Shown here: piece by piece, positions 49,674 to 57,634 of the stretch | Layout of the letters: each line of letters starts with the position of its first letter | Position numbering within the stretch: position 1 is the first letter of the stretch | Source: Subtercola frigoramans | Lineage (GTDB): Bacteria; Actinomycetota; Actinomycetes; Actinomycetales; Microbacteriaceae | Direction of reading: 5' to 3' | Assembly (NCBI RefSeq): GCF_016907385.1 | Contig: NZ_JAFBBU010000001.1 | Location: forward strand, 1 to 64,000 | DNA: 64,000 nt | Notes under the pieces: generated by a model | The model's input: only the letters and a program-made list of their open reading frames with translations | What the model was told of the DNA's origin: nothing | Database searches by the model: none | Program-made: the position numbers and the translations under genes

Positions 49674-49685
49674 ATTGTGCACAAT
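49674..49685. promoter_or_regulatory. Perfect palindrome before the Fur/Zur gene
   Basis: ATTGTGCACAAT, a 12-base perfect palindrome starting two bases after the permease stop and 40 bases before the zur ATG. It could be an operator or a DnaA-box-like chance site. Confidence 0.35.
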
Positions 49686-49724
49686 TGGGCCTTCCCGCAG
49701 GCCTGTGAGGGGAGAGGCCGATCC

Positions 49725-50135
49725 ATGCAACGGAACACCTGGCAACGAGAAGCTGTGCGCAGTGCTCTCGGTTCGCAGACGGGTTTCGTGAGCGCGCAGA
49801 ACCTGCACTCGAGCCTGAAGAGCGCAGGTTCGCACATCGGGCTCGCTACGGTCTACCGTGCCCTGAGTGACCTCGCCAGCGAGGGTGAGGCCGATTCGTT
49901 GCAGTCCCCGGAGGGCGAGAGTCTGTATCGCGCCTGCTCGGTCGGGCATCACCACCACCTGATCTGCCGCAGTTGCGGCCTCACGATAGAAATCGAAGCA
50001 GACGCTGTGGAGGCCTGGGCGAAGAAGATCGCGTCTCATCACGGATTCAGCCAGGCAGAGCATGTGGTGGATGTGTTCGGGTACTGCTCGACTTGCGCAG
50101 CTGAGCCCCTTCACGTAGGCTTGGACGCTGGTTGA
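49725..50135 (+). CDS. zur: Fur family regulator (probable Zur)
   Basis: A 136-residue Fur-family repressor. The winged helix covers about 1-80 (TWQREAVRSALG, GLATVYRALSDLASEGEAD); the metal sites include GHHHHLICRSCG (HHHH and CxxC) and GYCSTC (second CxxC, structural zinc). Placement right after the zinc-type transporter makes Zur the best guess; Fur or Mur are alternatives. ATG 49725. Confidence 0.82.
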   Translation: MQRNTWQREAVRSALGSQTGFVSAQNLHSSLKSAGSHIGLATVYRALSDLASEGEADSLQSPEGESLYRACSVGHHHHLICRSCGLTIEIEADAVEAWAKKIASHHGFSQAEHVVDVFGYCSTCAAEPLHVGLDAG

Positions 50136-50264
50136 GTGGTATCTCCGCTCACATGTACGCCATCTCCCCCTAGTGCACCCTTTCCGGGAACTTCTGCGGG
50201 GTTCGGGCGTGCCGACAAGAGAACTTGGGTAGAGCATCCGCTCTACGGTAATTGGAGGAAAGTC

Positions 50265-50501
50265 ATGGCCGCAGTGTGCCAGGTGACTGGAGCCGTTCCC
50301 GGCTTCGGGCACAACATTTCGCACTCGCACCGACGCACCAAGCGTCGTTTCGACCCGAATGTACAGAAGAAGACCTACTACGTTCCGTCGCTCCGGCGCA
50401 ACGTGAACCTGACCCTTTCTGCCAAGGGCATCAAGGTCATTGATGCTCGCGGTATCGAATCCGTTGTGAAAGACCTGTTGTCGCGTGGGGTGAAGATCTA
50501 A
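50265..50501 (+). CDS. rpmB: 50S ribosomal protein L28 (zinc-free form)
   Basis: L28, 78 residues, starting [20 protein letters not shown]. Zinc-binding L28 has CxxC here; only one Cys (residue 5) remains, so this is the C-minus form. ATG 50265 with GGAGGAAAG upstream. Its TAA shares a base with the ATG of rpmG. Confidence 0.95.
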   Translation: MAAVCQVTGAVPGFGHNISHSHRRTKRRFDPNVQKKTYYVPSLRRNVNLTLSAKGIKVIDARGIESVVKDLLSRGVKI

Positions 50502-50668
50502 TGGCTAAAGCACAAGATGTCCGTCCGATCATCAAGCTCCGTTCGACCGCCGGTACCGGGTACACCTATGTGACCCGCAAGAACCGCCGCAACGACCCCG
50601 ACCGCCTCGTGCTGAAGAAGTACGACCCGGTCATCCGCAAGCACGTCGACTTTAGAGAGGAGCGGTAA
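50501..50668 (+). CDS. rpmG: 50S ribosomal protein L33 (zinc-free form)
   Basis: L33, 55 residues: [18 protein letters not shown] ... [10 protein letters not shown], no cysteine, hence zinc-independent. ATG 50501 overlaps the rpmB stop by one base. Three bases separate its stop from rpsN. Confidence 0.95.
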   Translation: MAKAQDVRPIIKLRSTAGTGYTYVTRKNRRNDPDRLVLKKYDPVIRKHVDFREER

Positions 50669-50671
50669 CAC

Positions 50672-50977
50672 ATGGCTAAGACAAGCAAGATCGCAAAGAA
50701 CGAGCAGCGCAAGGTCATCGTGGCCCGCTACGCAACCAAGCGCCTCGAGCTGAAGAAGGCTCTCGTCGACGTCAACGGCACGGACGAGTCACGCGAGGCA
50801 GCTCGCGTCGGCCTCCAGAAGCTTCCTCGTGACGCGTCGCCGGTCCGCGTTCGCAACCGTGACGCTGTCGACGGCCGCCCTCGCGGTCACCTCAGCAACT
50901 TCGGCATCTCGCGCGTTCGCTTCCGTGAAATGGCGCACCGCGGCGAATTGCCGGGCATCACGAAGTCAAGCTGGTAG
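50672..50977 (+). CDS. rpsN: 30S ribosomal protein S14 (long, zinc-free form)
   Basis: S14, 101 residues, long form without the CxxC pairs of the 61-residue zinc type. Motifs [20 protein letters not shown] and GITKSSW. Third of a rpmB-rpmG-rpsN run that in streptomycetes and mycobacteria is often repressed by Zur. No Zur-like palindrome is visible directly upstream of rpmB. Confidence 0.95.
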   Translation: MAKTSKIAKNEQRKVIVARYATKRLELKKALVDVNGTDESREAARVGLQKLPRDASPVRVRNRDAVDGRPRGHLSNFGISRVRFREMAHRGELPGITKSSW

Positions 50978-50986
50978 GTTACCCTC

Positions 50987-51026
50987 GCAGAGTTCGCCGC
51001 GACCCTCGTGGGCCGCGGCTCTCTGC
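50987..51026 (+). terminator. Hairpin after rpsN
   Basis: GCAGAG plus GCCGCG (50987-51001) pair with CGCGGC plus CTCTGC (51014-51026), a long GC stem with small asymmetries. No T tract follows, so it may be a weak terminator or an RNA end-stabilising hairpin. Confidence 0.45.
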
Positions 51027-51182
51027 AGCCGGTGTGCGAGCGGCCCCTCGGGGTTGCCTACACCACCGGTTGGCTTTGCGCACTGCCTAGAGAAACACTG
51101 TGCGCTGGGTGATAATTGCTCACGCAACCGATACAACAGAATTGCTGCCTTCCGCAGCAGGATGGTCCGAGGAGGACACTAA

Positions 51183-51470
51183 ATGGCTGATAAGTCACTC
51201 AACAAGACCGAGCTCGTCGCAGCAGTCGCCGCCGCTTCGGGCCAGACTCAGACCTCCGTTAACGAGGTTCTCGACTCACTGTTCGCGACCCTCGCCGACT
51301 CGGTGTCGAACGGCGTCAAGGTCACCATTCCCGGGTGGATCGCCGTTGAGCGCACGTCGCGCGCAGCTCGCACCGGTCGCAACCCCCAGACGGGTGAGGC
51401 AATTCAGATCGCCGCAGGCAACTCGGTCAAGATCAGCGCTGGCAGCAAGCTGAAGGCCGCCGTCAAGTAA
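51183..51470 (+). CDS. DNA-binding protein HU
   Basis: HU-family nucleoid protein, 95 residues. MADKSLNKTELVAAVAAASG and FGxF-like region replaced by VTIPGWIAVERTSRAARTGRN, with NPQTGEAIQI, the DNA-arm motif. It bends and coats DNA. ATG 51183 follows GGAGGACACTAA. The long Lys/Ala tail of mycobacterial HupB is absent. A strong terminator follows. Confidence 0.95.
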   Translation: MADKSLNKTELVAAVAAASGQTQTSVNEVLDSLFATLADSVSNGVKVTIPGWIAVERTSRAARTGRNPQTGEAIQIAAGNSVKISAGSKLKAAVK

Positions 51471-51498
51471 TTTCGATTTCCTTTCGAACCACTCGTGA

Positions 51499-51535
51499 AC
51501 GAGGGGTCAGGCTTAGGCCTGGCTCCTCGTTTTTC
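51499..51535 (+). terminator. Terminator after HU gene
   Basis: ACGAGGGGTCAGGC pairs with GCCTGGCTCCTCGT (two mismatches) around TTAG, followed by TTTTCG. A classical intrinsic terminator 28 bases past the stop. Confidence 0.9.
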
Positions 51536-51656
51536 GTGGGTACCGAGCATCCCCTGGCCTGCACGATGCCTGTGCACACATCGCTCAGCCACGAAGTTCT
51601 GCACAGGCCTGCCTCACCCGGCGGGCTTCACAGGCGCGCTGTCGTAGGGTTGACAG

Positions 51657-53615
51657 GTGCCGAAAGTCGTTCGAATAGCCGGGCCGGCAGTGCTCGTCGT
51701 TGTGGCTTTCGTCGTGCTCGTTCTCGGTCTCGAATACGGAGGCGGTGCAACCGCGCAGCTGCTCGAAGACCCGGGGCCGCTCGTCCGCTTCGGGTTGCCC
51801 ATGGCAACCCTGCTCGTGAACCTCAGCGCCTCCCTCACCATCGGTGCACTCCTTCTCGCGGTCTTTGCGCTGCGTTCGTCCAAGCCCGAATTCACGCGGG
51901 CCATGGATGTCGCGGCAGCCGGTGCCGCACTCCTCACGGTTTCTGCCGCCCTCACCGGGTTTCTGAGCTTTCTCAATGTGACCTCGGCGTCAGCCAGTAT
52001 CGATTCGAAGTTCGGCCAGATTCTCGGGCAGTTCCTCATCTCTGTTCCGCTCGGCCAGGCGTGGCTCGAAACCACCCTCATCGCGGCCGCCGTCACGGTA
52101 CTCTGCTTTGCCGTCCGCAATCTCACGGCGCTCGTCTTCGTCGGGCTACTCGCCGTCGTGGCGCTGGTACCGATGGCCCAGCAGGGGCATGCGGCCGGGG
52201 CAGACGGCCACGACGCAGCGATCACCGCCCTGTTCCTGCACCTGGTCTTCTCGGCTGTGTGGCTCGGAGGGCTGCTCACGCTGGCCCTTCTGTCGAAGCA
52301 GCTTGACAATGCCAGGCTGGTCGACGTCGTCTCGCGCTACTCCAGCGTCGCGCTCGTGTGTTTCGTCGTGGTGGCGGCGTCCGGCTACGTGAGCGCCGAA
52401 CTGCGTGTTGGTTCTCTCGACCGGCTGCTCACGCCCTACGGCATCCTCGTGGTGGTGAAGGTCGTTGCGCTCGTCGTTCTGGGCCTGATCGGTGCGCTGT
52501 ACCGACGACTTCTCATCCGTCGCTTGTCTGCCTCCCAGGGTCGCGCTGCCTTCTGGCAGATCGTGATCGCCGAGCTGGTGTTCATGGGCGTCGCATCCGG
52601 TGTTGCAGTGGCACTCGCCCGCACTGCCACGCCGATCCCCGAGACGGTACCGACAACGCTCACACCGGCCCAGATCCTCACGGGTGAGCCCCTTCCCCCT
52701 GAACTCTCTGCGGGCACGGCGCTCGGCCAGTGGAACTTCGACCTGCTCTGGGTGCTTGTCTGCGCATTCGGCATCTTCTTCTACCTCGCCGGAGTCTGGC
52801 GCCTGCGTCGCCGCGGCGACAGCTGGCCCGTTCATCGCACGGTGTTCTGGGTGCTCGGCATGCTGCTGTTGTTGTTTGTCACGAACGGTTTCATGAACGT
52901 GTACGAGAAGTATCTCTTCAGCGTGCACATGCTCGGCCATATGATCCTGGCGATGATGATTCCCATCTTCCTGGTCTCCGCTGGCCCCGTCACGCTGGCA
53001 CTTCGAGCTATTCACAAACGCACCGATGAAACCCGTGGAGCACGGGAATGGATCCTGCTGGCGGTGCACTCGAGATTCGGCACCTTCGTCTCGAATCCGA
53101 TCGTCGCGGCGATACTGTTCGCGACCAGTCTGCTCACCTTCTACTACACGCCACTCTTCCGCTGGGCCACCGTCGACCACATCGGCCACGAGTGGATGAT
53201 CGTGCACTTCCTGATCGTGGGGTACCTCTTCGCCCAGGCGCTCATCGGCGTCGACCCCGTACCGTACCGCCTCCCGTACCCATTCCGACTCCTGCTGCTT
53301 CTGGCCACCATGGCGTTCCACGCCTTCTTCGGGCTCACGCTCATGACGGGCTCAGGCCTGTTGCTGGCCGATTGGTACGGATCGATGGGTCGCACCTGGG
53401 GCGCCAGTGCGATCGTCGACCAACAGACCGGTGGCGGCATTGCGTGGAGCATCGGCGAGATCCCCACCATCATCCTGGCCATTGTGGTGGCCATCCAGTG
53501 GGGTCGGAGCGATACGAAAGAGACGAAGCGGCTCGATCGCACAGCAGACCGTACGAACGACGCCGAATTGAACGACTACAACGCCATGCTCGAACGACTG
53601 GGCAGGTCCCGGTGA
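51657..53615 (+). CDS. CopD-CtaG fusion membrane protein
   Basis: A 652-residue polytopic protein. The N-terminal about 320 residues are CopD-like (copper resistance; SAVWLGGLLTLALL), and the C-terminal about 270 are a cytochrome c oxidase assembly CtaG domain (FLVSAGPVTLALRAIHKR, HEWMIVHFLIVGYLFAQ, MTGSGLLLADWYG). This fusion is common in actinobacteria and is thought to move or deliver copper at the membrane. GTG 51657. The C-terminal 40 residues are charged and cytoplasmic. Confidence 0.9.
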   Translation: MPKVVRIAGPAVLVVVAFVVLVLGLEYGGGATAQLLEDPGPLVRFGLPMATLLVNLSASLTIGALLLAVFALRSSKPEFTRAMDVAAAGAALLTVSAALTGFLSFLNVTSASASIDSKFGQILGQFLISVPLGQAWLETTLIAAAVTVLCFAVRNLTALVFVGLLAVVALVPMAQQGHAAGADGHDAAITALFLHLVFSAVWLGGLLTLALLSKQLDNARLVDVVSRYSSVALVCFVVVAASGYVSAELRVGSLDRLLTPYGILVVVKVVALVVLGLIGALYRRLLIRRLSASQGRAAFWQIVIAELVFMGVASGVAVALARTATPIPETVPTTLTPAQILTGEPLPPELSAGTALGQWNFDLLWVLVCAFGIFFYLAGVWRLRRRGDSWPVHRTVFWVLGMLLLLFVTNGFMNVYEKYLFSVHMLGHMILAMMIPIFLVSAGPVTLALRAIHKRTDETRGAREWILLAVHSRFGTFVSNPIVAAILFATSLLTFYYTPLFRWATVDHIGHEWMIVHFLIVGYLFAQALIGVDPVPYRLPYPFRLLLLLATMAFHAFFGLTLMTGSGLLLADWYGSMGRTWGASAIVDQQTGGGIAWSIGEIPTIILAIVVAIQWGRSDTKETKRLDRTADRTNDAELNDYNAMLERLGRSR

Positions 53616-53673
53616 ACAGGCCAGCCTCCTGTGCCAGCTGCACCCGCGGAGACGAGTCACCGGGACGACCCGA

Positions 53674-54957
53674 ATGAGCGGGCCCACCTTGTCGGCCGAA
53701 CAGCAGCGCGTCTACGAACTCATCGAGGGAACGAAGAAGCACGTCTTCGTGACCGGTCGGGCAGGCACCGGCAAGTCGACGCTTCTCAACCACCTGTCGT
53801 GGAATACCGAGAAGCAGTTGGTGATCTCTGCCCCGACCGGCGTCGCGGCCCTGAATGTGGGTGGCCAGACCATCCATTCGCTGCTTCGCCTGCCGATCGG
53901 CGTGATCGCCGACCATGACATCGAGCAGAGTGGCGATGTGCGCAAGGTGCTCAACACGATCGACACCCTGGTGATCGACGAGGTGTCGATGGTCAATGCC
54001 GATCTCATGGATGCCATCGACCGCAGCCTCAGGCAGGCCAGGCAACGCCCACTGGAATCGTTCGGTGGCGTGCAGGTCGTGCTCTTCGGCGACCCATACC
54101 AACTCGCTCCCGTCCCCGGCGATTCAGACGAGCGCGCATACTTCGCCGACCACTATCCGTCGATGTGGTTCTTCGACGCGAAGGTGTGGGCCGAAGCTCC
54201 CCTGACCATCGTCGAACTCACCGAGATCCACCGCCAGCACGATGACGACTTCAAGTTCATGCTCAATGCGGTTCGCCACGGCATGGTGACGAAAGAGATC
54301 GCGGATGCCCTGAACGGCGCGGGCGCACGAACGCCGCCCGCCGACGGAACCATCACGCTGGCCACCCGCAACGACTCGGTGAACCGAATCAATGCCGCTG
54401 CGCTCAAGAGACTTTCCGGTGCCGTCAAGACCGCGAAGGCCGAGATCTCGGGAGACTTCGGCGGCCGCGCCTACCCGGCAGAAGAGAGCCTCGAGCTCAA
54501 GACAGGCGCGCAGGTCATGTTCCTGCGCAATGACGCCGACCAGCGCTGGGTGAACGGCACTGTCGGCACTGTCACGAAGATCGCGGGTTCGGTCTGGGTC
54601 GAAGTCGACGGCGAAGTCCACGAGGTGGAGCCCGTGAGCTGGGAGAAGTTCAAGTACTCGTATTCACCCGCGAACAAGCAACTCACCAAGGACGTGGTCG
54701 GTGAGTTCACCCAGTTCCCTCTTCGCCTGGCCTGGGCGGTCACCATCCACAAGTCGCAGGGCAAGTCGTACGACTCTGCGATCGTCGACCTGGGCACCAG
54801 GGTCTTCAGTTCCGGGCAGACCTATGTCGCCCTGAGCCGTCTCACTTCGCTCGAGGGACTCTACCTGACCAGGCCGCTTCGGCCCGCCGACATCATCGTG
54901 GATCGGGACGTGCAGCGATTCATGCACCGCCCACCGCCGGCGGGAACACATTCCTGA
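53674..54957 (+). CDS. PIF1-like ATP-dependent helicase
   Basis: A 427-residue SF1 helicase, PIF1/RecD2-related. Walker A is VTGRAGTGKSTLLNHL, motif Ia SAPTGVAALNVGG, Walker B DTLVIDEVSMVNADLM, motif III GDPYQLAPVPGD, and the C-terminal AWAVTIHKSQGKSYDSAIV and YVALSRLTSLEG. ATG 53674, not in an operon. Its role could be replication-fork or G-quadruplex processing (family knowledge). Confidence 0.9.
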   Translation: MSGPTLSAEQQRVYELIEGTKKHVFVTGRAGTGKSTLLNHLSWNTEKQLVISAPTGVAALNVGGQTIHSLLRLPIGVIADHDIEQSGDVRKVLNTIDTLVIDEVSMVNADLMDAIDRSLRQARQRPLESFGGVQVVLFGDPYQLAPVPGDSDERAYFADHYPSMWFFDAKVWAEAPLTIVELTEIHRQHDDDFKFMLNAVRHGMVTKEIADALNGAGARTPPADGTITLATRNDSVNRINAAALKRLSGAVKTAKAEISGDFGGRAYPAEESLELKTGAQVMFLRNDADQRWVNGTVGTVTKIAGSVWVEVDGEVHEVEPVSWEKFKYSYSPANKQLTKDVVGEFTQFPLRLAWAVTIHKSQGKSYDSAIVDLGTRVFSSGQTYVALSRLTSLEGLYLTRPLRPADIIVDRDVQRFMHRPPPAGTHS

Positions 54958-54993
54958 GAACAGGACCCGTCACTGCTCGCCCGAATCACTGCG

Positions 54994-55057
54994 CGCCTCA
55001 GCCAGCGCCCGCCTGAGCCAGCGCCCGCTTGAGTAAGTGCTCGCTTGAGTCAGCGCA
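54994..55057. repeat. Four-unit 16-bp imperfect tandem repeat
   Basis: Units at 54994-55009 (CGCCTCAGCCAGCGCC), 55010-55025 (CGCCTGAGCCAGCGCC), 55026-55041 (CGCTTGAGTAAGTGCT) and 55042-55057 (CGCTTGAGTCAGCGCA). They lie between two convergent genes and run into the last codons of the hydrolase gene. Confidence 0.7.
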
Positions 55058-55775
55058 GTGCGGCGAGGATCGCCTCAGCGAGCTCGGCCGGCCGCGAGAA
55101 CTGCGGCCAGTGGCCCGTGGGAAGGTCGACGACAGTCACGTCTCTCACCCGGGCGAGCTCCGCGAAGTACGGGTGACCGGCGTGCATCGCTTCGCGCAGG
55201 TCCGTTGAGGAGAACGTGGAGGTGATCACGGTCGCGGGAACATCGAGACGGCGCTGGTCGTCACTGAGCACCACCAGGTCAGAAGTGACTGCTGCCGGCT
55301 CGGGTACAGCGCGAGTGCGGAACTCGTTGAGCATCTCGGGAGTGAGTTCAGCGAGTTCGTCAGCATCGAAGAAGTCCCAGGGCGGGAGTGGGCACTCCCC
55401 ATCGACCGCGGGAATGTTCGGATTGATCGCCGAACCGTCGGCCAGCGGACCGGAGTCGACGTAGATGTCGCGTGCCACAAGCGAGGGTCTGCGGTCGGTT
55501 GCCGCATAGATCAGCGGCCCACCACCGCTGTGCCCGACCAGCACGATGTCGGTATCGCCGATCTCATCTTCGCTGGCATCGGCGATGCTGTCGATCTCAT
55601 CGGTGATGGCACGAACGTGGTCGTCGAAACTCACGTGGCCGCGTGGCTCGTCGTCAGACTCGAGACCGGGCAGGGTCAGCGCGTGCACCGTGTGCCCGGC
55701 CTGCGTGAGCTTGTCGGTGATCGGTTTCCACGACCAGTCGCCCAGCCAGAATCCGGGAACGAGAACAATGTTCAT
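55050..55775 (-). CDS. Alpha/beta hydrolase (esterase-like)
   Basis: A 241-residue alpha/beta hydrolase, small compact type. NIVLVPGFWLGDWSW near the start (oxyanion), nucleophile GHSGGG, and catalytic His in GHWPQFSRP. Substrate unknown. ATG 55775. Its 3' end is within the tandem repeat. Confidence 0.85.
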   Translation of the reverse strand: MNIVLVPGFWLGDWSWKPITDKLTQAGHTVHALTLPGLESDDEPRGHVSFDDHVRAITDEIDSIADASEDEIGDTDIVLVGHSGGGPLIYAATDRRPSLVARDIYVDSGPLADGSAINPNIPAVDGECPLPPWDFFDADELAELTPEMLNEFRTRAVPEPAAVTSDLVVLSDDQRRLDVPATVITSTFSSTDLREAMHAGHPYFAELARVRDVTVVDLPTGHWPQFSRPAELAEAILAALR

Positions 55776-55829
55776 AGCATCGAGGGTACGTGTCCCTCGG
55801 CGACACCGAAAGGTGCCTAGAATCACCGC

Positions 55830-56354
55830 ATGGCTATTGTTCCTGACACCAAGAACTGGACGTGGGTTCTCGAACGAGAGTGCCCGGAGTGCGGTTTCGA
55901 TTCTTCGAAGACCCCGGCAGCTGCAGTTGCCGAGCTGACGCGCGCGAACGTCGCCCGGTGGCCGGACGTGCTGGCGCGGCCCGACGTGGCCGAGCGGCCG
56001 AATGCCGACACCTGGTCTGCCCTGGAGTACGCGGCGCACGTGCGCGATGTCTTCCGGCTGTTCCGCATTCGGCTCGCACTCATGCTGGCTGAGGACGACC
56101 CGGCATTCGCTGACTGGGACCAGGACGCCACGGCGCTGGAGTCGCGATACAACGAACAGCTACCAGAGGCGGTTTCTGCCGACCTCGTCAGTGCGGGCCT
56201 CGCGATCGCCGATGACATCGACGCGATTCCCGGAGACGCGTGGCAGCGCACGGGCCGTCGCGGCGACGGGTCGGTGTTCACGGTCGACAGCCTGACGCGA
56301 TACTTCATCCATGACCCGACCCACCACCTGCACGATGTCGGGGCCGGCGAGTGA
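55830..56354 (+). CDS. DinB-like protein (possible mycothiol-dependent enzyme)
   Basis: A 174-residue DinB/mycothiol-maleylpyruvate-isomerase-like four-helix protein. The metal-binding His set is visible: EYAAHVRDV (about residue 70) and HDPTHHLHD at the C-terminus. Family members use mycothiol or bacillithiol as cofactor. ATG 55830, divergent from the hydrolase. Confidence 0.75.
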   Translation: MAIVPDTKNWTWVLERECPECGFDSSKTPAAAVAELTRANVARWPDVLARPDVAERPNADTWSALEYAAHVRDVFRLFRIRLALMLAEDDPAFADWDQDATALESRYNEQLPEAVSADLVSAGLAIADDIDAIPGDAWQRTGRRGDGSVFTVDSLTRYFIHDPTHHLHDVGAGE

Positions 56355-56375
56355 CCTGACGGCACCGCGGCCCGG

Positions 56376-57065
56376 TCAGTCGCCGAGCTGCTCCTGCAGA
56401 AACGAAGTCGTTCGCGCGAACGCCAATGCGGCGGCATTCTTGTCGAGGCGTTCGATGAGCGTTGCGTTCGCGAAGATGTCTGAGGTTGCCGCATAGGTGT
56501 GCCGGGTGACGGGTGTTCCCATCTCTTTGAGGCGGCTGACGAACCTGTCGGGCTCGTCTCCTGTGCCCCACCTGCCGCGTTCAGAATAGTTGAGGAGCAC
56601 CGGGCAGGGGATGATGCCGGCCTCGTCGTCACCCAGTCCGGCGCTGTAGACGGCTATGGCGTCGAGGTTGCCCGATTGGGCCAGCCGGAGACCCACCCAG
56701 CCGCCGAGCTCGAACCCGATCAGACCCACCTTCGAGACGTCGGAATCCTTGTCTGAGCGCAGATCCCTGGCCAGCGCGCGTGCCCTGCCGATTTCGACGG
56801 CGTCATCGAGGGCTCCGAGCGCGAACCCGAGGTCCAGGTCTCGGCTGAGTTCGTCTGCGCCGGAGTCGTCGATGGTGGCCACTCCGTTGAAGAGGTCGGG
56901 AACCGTCACGAAGAGACCACGGCTGGCGAGAGCGGTGGCATAGGACTCGAGGTACGGAAGTCGCCCATAACGGTCATGCACGAGCACGACGGAAGGGTTG
57001 CCCTCTGTACCGAATTCGAGCGGCCAGCCGGGCGAAGGGATCGTGATGAACTCAGCCACGAGCAT
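56376..57065 (-). CDS. Dienelactone hydrolase-like protein with Glu at nucleophile site
   Basis: A 229-residue dienelactone-hydrolase-like alpha/beta fold protein (VVLVHDRYGRLPYLE, LIGFELGGWVGL). The usual nucleophile motif is G-x-C-x-G-G; here it reads GFELGG, with Glu119 (codon 56711-56709) in place of Cys. The acid and His region is also altered (TRHTYAATSDIF). It may be inactive or use different chemistry. Overlaps the SRPBCC gene by 14 bases. Confidence 0.8.
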   Translation of the reverse strand: MLVAEFITIPSPGWPLEFGTEGNPSVVLVHDRYGRLPYLESYATALASRGLFVTVPDLFNGVATIDDSGADELSRDLDLGFALGALDDAVEIGRARALARDLRSDKDSDVSKVGLIGFELGGWVGLRLAQSGNLDAIAVYSAGLGDDEAGIIPCPVLLNYSERGRWGTGDEPDRFVSRLKEMGTPVTRHTYAATSDIFANATLIERLDKNAAALAFARTTSFLQEQLGD

Positions 57066-57570
57066 CCACTCGCTCGGTGACGATCGCCTGCAGTACGGCC
57101 TTCATTCCCTTCTTCATATACCGAAGCCAGAGGGGCCCGATGATGTGTTCGACGATGAAGGCCCTGCCTGGCAGAGGCCGGTACCCATACGTCCAGGTGA
57201 TGTGAGTGCGACCGGCGCTGCCAGGGGCATAGCTCCATCTCGCTGTCGCGTCGGAGACCAGCGAACTGAGCAGGCCGGTGAACTGGTCGACGTCGTAGTC
57301 GAAGTGGCCGGTCGCGTGTTCGCCTGCGGGGCGCTCGTAGCGCACAATCGTCTCGCGGAACGTGCCGCCGTCGGAGAGGTGCACCGTGCGCGACGCGCCA
57401 GCGGTGTCATATGGCCCGCTGAAGTCGGACAGGCCGACCACGGCCGGGAGCACTTTTGCGTACCCGGTGAAGAGCGTGCTGTCGTCCCGGGGAACGACGA
57501 TGTCGAAGGCTACCGAGGGAGCTGAGAAACTCACTCCGACGACGGTGAACATCACCAACGGTTGTGTCAT
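57052..57570 (-). CDS. SRPBCC/polyketide-cyclase-like protein
   Basis: A 172-residue START-like protein. FDIVVPRDDSTLFTGY, TVHLSDGGTFRETIVRYERP and THITWTYGYRPLPGRAFI suggest the SRPBCC fold (ligand-binding cavity). Substrate unknown. ATG 57570; a much longer open frame upstream is antisense to the transporter and is a shadow. Overlap with the gene downstream suggests one unit. Confidence 0.75.
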   Translation of the reverse strand: MTQPLVMFTVVGVSFSAPSVAFDIVVPRDDSTLFTGYAKVLPAVVGLSDFSGPYDTAGASRTVHLSDGGTFRETIVRYERPAGEHATGHFDYDVDQFTGLLSSLVSDATARWSYAPGSAGRTHITWTYGYRPLPGRAFIVEHIIGPLWLRYMKKGMKAVLQAIVTERVDARG

Positions 57571-57634
57571 AGCGTGGTCTCTCCGCCGAGGCTGGAATCG
57601 TTCTCTCACTCTACTTCGTGGCCGCGATAAACTG

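Noticed and set aside
50126..50138. Second copy of the gyrB-gyrA repeat after zur
   Set aside because: Only the first about 13 bases (GCTGGTTGAGT) match; the hairpin and the other end are missing.
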